The position numbers and the translations under genes were made by a program. Shown here piece by piece: positions 59,512 to 64,000 of a stretch of DNA of 64,000 bases. Below the pieces are notes generated by a model. It was not told where the DNA came from. It did not search any database and worked only from the letters and a program-made list of their open reading frames with translations. How positions within the stretch are numbered: position 1 is the stretch's first letter; each line of letters starts with the position of its first letter. The stretch is from JBBQNR01 sp963774075 (GTDB lineage: Bacteria; Actinomycetota; Thermoleophilia; Solirubrobacterales; JBBDJG01): assembly GCA_963774075.1 (NCBI GenBank), contig CAVZDP010000003.1, positions 1-64,000 of the forward strand. Reading direction: 5' to 3'.

Positions 59512-60570
59512 TCAGACCATCGTGATGACGACCTTGCCCTTGGTCCGGCCGCCTTCGACATAAGCGAGGGCCTGTGGGGCCTCGTCGAACGGGTACGTCT
59601 GGTCGACGATGGGACGGAGGCCTCCTGAGTCGATGAGCTTGGTGATCTCGTCGAGCTGGGCACCGCTGGCGCGCATGAACAGGAACGAGTACCGAACGCC
59701 CTGACGGCGTGCCGCTCGGCGCGTCTTCCAGCTGAGCAGGGCCATCACCAGCCGCAGCGGGAGACCTCGTTCTAGCTGGCGGGCGAAACCCGGGTCCGGC
59801 GGGCCGGCGATGCCGATGGCGATGCCCCCTGGCTTGAGAACCCGGAGGGATTTCGCGAGCGTGTCTCCTCCCTGAGAGTCCAGGACTACGTCGTAGTCGT
59901 GCACGACCGTCTCGAAGTCCTGTGTTCGGTAGTCGATGACGACGTCGGCACCGAGGTCGCGGACCCAGTCGACGTTGGTGGTGCCCGTCGTGGTGGCCAC
60001 GGTCGCCCCGAGGTGCTTGGCGAGCTGGATCGCGTAGGTGCCGACGCCGCCGGAGCCGGCGTGGATGAGCACTTTCTGCCCCGGCTGGAGGTGCGCTCGC
60101 TCGACAAGCGCCTGCCAGGCGGTCAGCGCGACGAGAGGGACAGAGGCCGCCTCGGCCATGGAGAGGCCTGCCGGCTTGAGTGCGAGATCGTCCTCGTCCA
60201 CGGCGATGTGCTGGGCGAAGGTCCCGATGCGGCCATCGCGCGGCCGCGCGTAGACCTCGTCACCCACGGCGACGCGTGTCACCGCCGGGCCGACGCGGGT
60301 CACCACGCCGGCGAGGTCGTGCCCGAGGACGAAGGGAGCCTTGTACGGGAGGATGAGCTTGAACTCCCCGTCACGGATCTTCGCGTCGAGCACGTTGACG
60401 CCGGCGGCATGGATGTCGACGAGCACGTCGCGGTCGCCGACAGCCGGCTCCGCGACCTCGCCGGCCGTGATCGGGCTCTTGTACACCTCGACGAGGTACG
60501 CCTTCACGGGAAGGGCGGACGGCGTGTCGAGGGCGATGGTGCCGTTGGTCGTTGGGGTGGGCATGGTCAC
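59512..60570 (-). CDS. NADP-dependent zinc-less alcohol dehydrogenase / quinone oxidoreductase
   Basis: 352 residues from GTG 60570 (ATG 60564 is also possible). MDR family: VKAYLVEVYKSPITAGEVAE, YKAPFVLGHDLAGVVTRVGP, nucleotide motif VLIHAGSGGVGTYAIQLAKH, end GGRTKGKVVITMV. No structural-zinc Cys cluster, so the quinone-oxidoreductase-type branch. Last gene of the operon that starts beyond 64000; it directly abuts the hydrolase gene. Confidence 0.9.
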   Translation of the reverse strand: MTMPTPTTNGTIALDTPSALPVKAYLVEVYKSPITAGEVAEPAVGDRDVLVDIHAAGVNVLDAKIRDGEFKLILPYKAPFVLGHDLAGVVTRVGPAVTRVAVGDEVYARPRDGRIGTFAQHIAVDEDDLALKPAGLSMAEAASVPLVALTAWQALVERAHLQPGQKVLIHAGSGGVGTYAIQLAKHLGATVATTTGTTNVDWVRDLGADVVIDYRTQDFETVVHDYDVVLDSQGGDTLAKSLRVLKPGGIAIGIAGPPDPGFARQLERGLPLRLVMALLSWKTRRAARRQGVRYSFLFMRASGAQLDEITKLIDSGGLRPIVDQTYPFDEAPQALAYVEGGRTKGKVVITMV

Positions 60571-61455
60571 TCAGCTCTCGAGGAACTCGAGGACCGCGGG
60601 GACGAACTCCCGGTGGTATTGGAATACCCCGCCGTGCCCGGAGTCCGGGTAGATGGTGAGCTTCGCGTTCGGGATGCGCCTTGCCAGGTCGGCCGAGAGG
60701 CTGCTGGCGACCATGACGTCGTTGTCGCCGTTGGCGACGAAGACCGGCTGGCGGATCTTCCCGAGGTCGTCGGGCGCCTGCCGACCGGCCGCGACGATCG
60801 CCTTGAGCTGTGCGCGCCTGGCCTGCAATGAGACGCGCTTGTCGCGGTCCTGTGTGCGCTCCTTCAGACGGGCCATGTACTCCGTCGCGGCGCGCTTGCC
60901 CTCCGGGTTCCGGTTGAAGAACAGGTAGTGCCGCGGATCGCGCAGGGTGAGCGCGGCCTTGAGGTACGCGGTACCCGCGATCCTGTTCATCTTCTCGATG
61001 CCGCCACCGCCGCGGGGACCCGTGCCGGCAAGGATGGCCCTCCGCACGAGCTCGGGTCGCTCGAGGAGGATCACCTGCGCGACTCCGCCACCGACCGAGA
61101 AGCCGAGCAGGTCAACCTGGTCGTAGCCGAGGGCGCGGATGAAGGCGACGGCGTCGACGGCCATCTCGTCGATGGTGTGCGGCACCGATCCTCCCGACGC
61201 GCCGATGCCGCGGTTGTCGAACGCGATCACGTGTCGCTCGGCGGCGATGCCGTCGATGACCCGCGGGTCCCAGTCGTCCAGGACGGCGGTGAAGTGGTGC
61301 AGGAAGACGAGCGGCACGCCGGCGCGCGGGCCGAGCTCGCGGTAGGCGAACGGCGTTCCGCCAACGGTGATCATGCGAGTGGGCGCGGTCCTCCAGGTGG
61401 TGGTCGCGGCCGTGGACTGCGGGCCGGTCTCGACGGGTGTGGTCTGTGTCGTCAT
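60571..61455 (-). CDS. Alpha/beta hydrolase (haloperoxidase-like)
   Basis: 294 residues. PLVFLHHFTAVLDDWDPRVI (oxyanion region), VIAFDNRGIGASGGSVPHTI, nucleophile VDLLGFSVGGGVAQV, acid in VFVANGDNDVMVASS, and catalytic His in PDSGHGGVFQYH. Its ATG overlaps the enoyl-CoA hydratase stop by 1 nt (TGATG). Cofactor-free perhydrolases/esterases are typical; substrate unknown. Confidence 0.88.
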   Translation of the reverse strand: MTTQTTPVETGPQSTAATTTWRTAPTRMITVGGTPFAYRELGPRAGVPLVFLHHFTAVLDDWDPRVIDGIAAERHVIAFDNRGIGASGGSVPHTIDEMAVDAVAFIRALGYDQVDLLGFSVGGGVAQVILLERPELVRRAILAGTGPRGGGGIEKMNRIAGTAYLKAALTLRDPRHYLFFNRNPEGKRAATEYMARLKERTQDRDKRVSLQARRAQLKAIVAAGRQAPDDLGKIRQPVFVANGDNDVMVASSLSADLARRIPNAKLTIYPDSGHGGVFQYHREFVPAVLEFLES

Positions 61456-62423
61456 CAGGCCTCCCTTGTGCGTCCGAAGCTGCCTGCTTCGCGCGTTTGT
61501 TCATAGGTCGGTCGGTCGTAGAGCGGCAGGTCGCCCATCTCCTCGGTGCGCTTCATGTACGCGAGCATCGCGGCCTGTGCGCCGGGCTTGGAGAGCGTCG
61601 AGAGGAACTCGGCGTTCTCGACGTGGAGCCCTTCCTCGAGGCCGAGCGAACCGCCGATGTAGGCGGCGCGCTTGACCGCCGCGACGGCGAACTTGAGTCG
61701 CTGGCCGAGCCGGTCGGCAAGCGCGACGGCGCGATCGAGCAGTTCGTCGGGGTCAACGACCTCGTCGACGTAGCCAATCTCGGCTGCGGCCTCGGGATCC
61801 AGGCTGGCGCCCTCCAGCATGATCTTGAGCCCTTGGTGGGTTCCGACCAACCGCACGAGGCGCTGGGTCCCGCCGCCGCCGGGCGGGAACCCGAGCAGGA
61901 TCTCGGGCTGACCGATCACGTGGTCCCCGGCCGCCATGAGGCGGAAGTCGCAGGCCAGCGCGAGCTCTGATCCGATGCCGAGCGCCGAGCCGTTGAGCGC
62001 GGCGACGAACACCGCTCCGCAGCGGTTCATCCGCAGGAAGGTCTCGGTAATGTCGGCGAGCTCCATCGGGCCGCTGAGCGGGGTCCGGTCCGCGAGTTGC
62101 CGCACTCCGGCAACGGCCCGCGTGGCGCGGGCCGAGCGCATGACCGCCGAGGCACCGCGCGGCCCGACACTGGGGCTTGCTGCGCCCCCCTCCTGAAGCC
62201 AGCGCAGTTCGGCGTGCGCGACGAAGCGCTCGGGGTGGGTCCCCGTAATCACGACCGCGCCGACGCCTTCGTCGGTCTCGGCGCGGGTGACGAGCGCAGC
62301 GAGGTCCGCGGCGATCTCGGGTCCGAACTCGCCGCGCGGACCGCCATGGAGCCGGGCGAGGAGCACGCGCCCTCGCTGCTCGACCTCGATTCCGAGGCGG
62401 TGGTCTTGGGTCATCGTGGTCAT
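61455..62423 (-). CDS. Enoyl-CoA hydratase/isomerase family protein
   Basis: 322 residues. Crotonase fold: VGAVVITGTHPERFVAHAEL, AVFVAALNGSALGIGSELAL (oxyanion loop), GQPEILLGFPPGGGGTQRLV with the catalytic-position Glu in PEILLG, LEGASLDPEAAAEIGYVDEV. A ~30-residue insertion (GAASPSVGPRGASAVMRSAR) between the first two motifs is unusual. Coupled to the small ORF upstream by ATGA. Confidence 0.88.
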   Translation of the reverse strand: MTTMTQDHRLGIEVEQRGRVLLARLHGGPRGEFGPEIAADLAALVTRAETDEGVGAVVITGTHPERFVAHAELRWLQEGGAASPSVGPRGASAVMRSARATRAVAGVRQLADRTPLSGPMELADITETFLRMNRCGAVFVAALNGSALGIGSELALACDFRLMAAGDHVIGQPEILLGFPPGGGGTQRLVRLVGTHQGLKIMLEGASLDPEAAAEIGYVDEVVDPDELLDRAVALADRLGQRLKFAVAAVKRAAYIGGSLGLEEGLHVENAEFLSTLSKPGAQAAMLAYMKRTEEMGDLPLYDRPTYEQTREAGSFGRTREA

Positions 62424-62551
62424 GGGCAGGCCTTTCTCGAGTAGATGCGACGTGCGACAGGAGGCTCCCGCTCATGGAACTTGACGGCCACCGGCGGGTG
62501 GTCGAGATCGAGGAGCCGGGTGAGCTCCTGAACGAGAGCGGTCGTGCTCAT
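62420..62551 (-). CDS. 43-residue DUF169-like small protein (truncated family member)
   Basis: ATG at 62549-62551, stop at 62420. The product contains LTRLLDLDHPPVAVKFHE, which matches the N terminus of DUF169 (COG2043) proteins (about 220-260 residues). It ends after RRIYSRKACP. Both ends overlap neighbours by 4 nt (ATGA with the MFS-thioesterase gene and with the enoyl-CoA hydratase gene), so it is embedded in the operon. Either a decayed DUF169 gene kept for coupling or a functional micro-protein. Confidence 0.55.
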   Translation of the reverse strand: MSTTALVQELTRLLDLDHPPVAVKFHEREPPVARRIYSRKACP

Positions 62552-64000
62552 ACGGCGACCTTACTTCGACCGTCAGCAAGCGTCGGTTCGGTGGTCCGCG
62601 TTCCGTTGGGGCTCAGCACGATGCAGGTTGTCGTCCCGTGGGCGATGAGCTTTCCGGTCGACTCTACGAACACCCGGCCCTCGGCAGTAGCGACGCGTGA
62701 GCCAGCGTGAACGATCTGCGCTTCACAGACGACACGTCCGGTCTCACGCGTCATCGGTCGCACGAAATTGACCTTCAGCTCCAGCGTCGTGTAGCTGGCG
62801 TCAGGTGGGAGCTTGCTCTGAACGGCGCAGCCCATCGCGGAGTCGAGAAGGGTCGCTGCCAGGCCGCCGTGGACTACGCCGATCGGGTTGTAATGGAATT
62901 CGTCGGGGGTCACGGCGAACGAAGTACGGCCGTCGCCGATCTGGACAATCGACATTCCGAGCAGGTTCGCGATCGGTGCCGGCGGGATATATCCGTCGCG
63001 GATCGCGCGCAGGTGGTCGATGCCCGAGAGGTCATGGCGGAGCTCCGCGGCCGCGACCGGATCCTCCCAGGTGACCACACGGACGCGTTCGTCCGGCTGG
63101 GACTCTGCTCCGTTCGATTCCGGGGCCACCTCTAATGGAGCCGGAGTCGCCATACCGGTGACCCGCACGCGACCGAGCGCAGCGGAGGCAAGAGCAGCGC
63201 CAACCGAGGTGAGTGCGATAAAGGTCCAGCCGTCAGCGAACGGGTCGACCGAGCTACCTGGCGTCCCGAGGATCGCGATCAGGATTGCGACTCCGACAGC
63301 CGCACCGATCTGGCGCGACATTCCGAAGACGGCGACCCCGGTCGCGAACCGATGGGGCGGAAGGGACGCCGCCGCGGCACTCGAAAGCGATGGGATCGTG
63401 AGGCCCACGCCGATACCCGTGACGATCAGCCCCGGGAGCATCTCCTCCACGTACGCGCGCTCGGCCCCGACTCGCCACGTCCACCAGGCTGTGCCAAGCG
63501 CGAAGAGCAACGCTCCCGGTACTGCAATCGCGCGCTGCCCGAAGCGGTCTCCGAGTTTGCCAGCGGGGAACGAGAAAAGGGCTGCGGAAAAGGGTCCCGG
63601 CACGAGCAGCAGGCCTGCCTGCAGGACGGAGTACTCCCAGACACCCGTCAAGAACAGGACGCCTGCGAGCAGCATCGCCGAGAAACCCGCGAAGAAAAGG
63701 AATGACCCCAGGTTCGCGAGCGCAAACGAGCGTACGCGAAGCATCTCGAGCTCGACGACCGGCGCAGGGTGGCGCGCGGACCGCAACAGGAAGAGGGGAA
63801 CCAGCGCCGCGGCCGCTGCGAACGAACCCAGCACGCGCGGGTCGTCCCAGCCCCAGTCCGGTCCTTTCACGATGCCGAGCGCGAGGCCCGCGATGCCCGC
63901 TGCCAAGATGGCGGCGCCCAGCAGGTCGGGAAACGGCGTGCCCTGTTCTTCGCGGTACTCACGCAGGGCCCGCGCCGCGATCGCGAAGGTGACAAGGCCC
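62548..64000 (-). CDS. MFS transporter (DHA2-type) fused to PaaI-like thioesterase, 5' end outside window
   Basis: Open from the window edge (first visible residues GLVTFAIAARALREY). The C-terminal seven or so TM helices of a 14-TM drug/H+ antiporter are present (GIVKGPDWGWDDPRVLGS, LQAGLLLVPGPFSAALFSFP, LGDRFGQRAIAVPGAL, GVGLTIPSLSSAAAASLP). After ~residue 290 of the visible part comes a hotdog thioesterase: HYNPIGVVHGGLAATLLDSA, YTTLELKVNFVRPMTRETGR, EGRVFVESTGKLIAHGTTTC. An internal ATG at 63153 could start the thioesterase alone, but it has no SD. An exporter-thioesterase fusion suggests export or detoxification of an acyl-CoA-derived product. Confidence 0.85.
   Translation of the reverse strand, partial: GLVTFAIAARALREYREEQGTPFPDLLGAAILAAGIAGLALGIVKGPDWGWDDPRVLGSFAAAAALVPLFLLRSARHPAPVVELEMLRVRSFALANLGSFLFFAGFSAMLLAGVLFLTGVWEYSVLQAGLLLVPGPFSAALFSFPAGKLGDRFGQRAIAVPGALLFALGTAWWTWRVGAERAYVEEMLPGLIVTGIGVGLTIPSLSSAAAASLPPHRFATGVAVFGMSRQIGAAVGVAILIAILGTPGSSVDPFADGWTFIALTSVGAALASAALGRVRVTGMATPAPLEVAPESNGAESQPDERVRVVTWEDPVAAAELRHDLSGIDHLRAIRDGYIPPAPIANLLGMSIVQIGDGRTSFAVTPDEFHYNPIGVVHGGLAATLLDSAMGCAVQSKLPPDASYTTLELKVNFVRPMTRETGRVVCEAQIVHAGSRVATAEGRVFVESTGKLIAHGTTTCIVLSPNGTRTTEPTLADGRSKVAV

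Overview
The window is 64 kb of high-GC DNA. It has many GTG and a few TTG starts, dense short-overlap operons, and many secreted proteins of kinds common in Actinomycetota. Examples are DUF4331, DUF3052, DNRLRE/beta-helix, SBBP-repeat and SnoaL-like proteins, plus integrases ending in a tRNA-Thr 3' end. I infer a Thermoleophilia / Solirubrobacterales-like actinobacterium. No rRNA gene, complete tRNA or CRISPR array is visible, and no 16S is present to confirm the taxonomy.

Layout. 1-5.6 kb: a partial ECF sigma factor diverges from a DUF4331 - TPR - NicO metal-exporter operon, then a DUF3052 gene. 5.6-11.4 kb: small soluble and membrane proteins (PsbP-like, VOC, phosphodiester glycosidase, cupin, PhzF, an unrecognised zinc-ribbon membrane protein) and two tiny coupled ORFs. 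11.4-23.3 kb: a secretome island with a frameshifted TAT-like exported protein, a metallophosphatase with altered active-site motifs, two paralogous DNRLRE/beta-helix proteins, a GH99-like protein with a 300-residue proline linker, and a PQQ-type sugar dehydrogenase. 23.3-33.8 kb: lipoprotein and PASTA genes, a PhyH dioxygenase, a secreted alpha/beta hydrolase, a DAPG-hydrolase/BBE oxidoreductase pair, a beta-propeller-like protein, a lysyl oxidase and a methyltransferase. 33.8-39.5 kb: an RTX-like protein, then a probable operon SnoaL - K+ channel - SnoaL - Ser/Thr kinase with Kelch propeller, whose propeller is duplicated as an ~855 bp tandem repeat and is frameshifted. 39.6-47 kb: an M15 peptidase, a ScyD/ScyE protein and a 1540-residue SBBP protein. 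47-55 kb: a methyltransferase, SRPBCC and SnoaL genes, a HerA-like ATPase broken by two frameshifts, a LysR/cupin divergent pair, a CocE-type hydrolase, and a DUF4160/DUF2442 pair. 55.6-59.5 kb: a decayed integrative element bounded by two 43-bp tRNA-Thr(CGU) 3'-end repeats. It holds a truncated integrase, a truncated APC permease and six SnoaL-like genes. 59.5-64 kb: an operon with an MFS-thioesterase fusion, a 43-codon DUF169-like ORF, an enoyl-CoA hydratase, an alpha/beta hydrolase and an oxidoreductase.

The strongest candidates for something undescribed are: (1) a ~210-residue, six-cysteine C-terminal domain ending three otherwise unrelated secreted proteins; (2) SnoaL/NTF2-like genes translationally coupled to a K+ channel and to a Ser/Thr kinase in one run; (3) the SnoaL array with palindromic intergenic repeats inside a tRNA-bounded element remnant; (4) a shared accessory domain joining a PhyH dioxygenase and a methyltransferase.

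Caution: at least five genes carry single-base frameshifts. Some of these may be assembly errors rather than real mutations.
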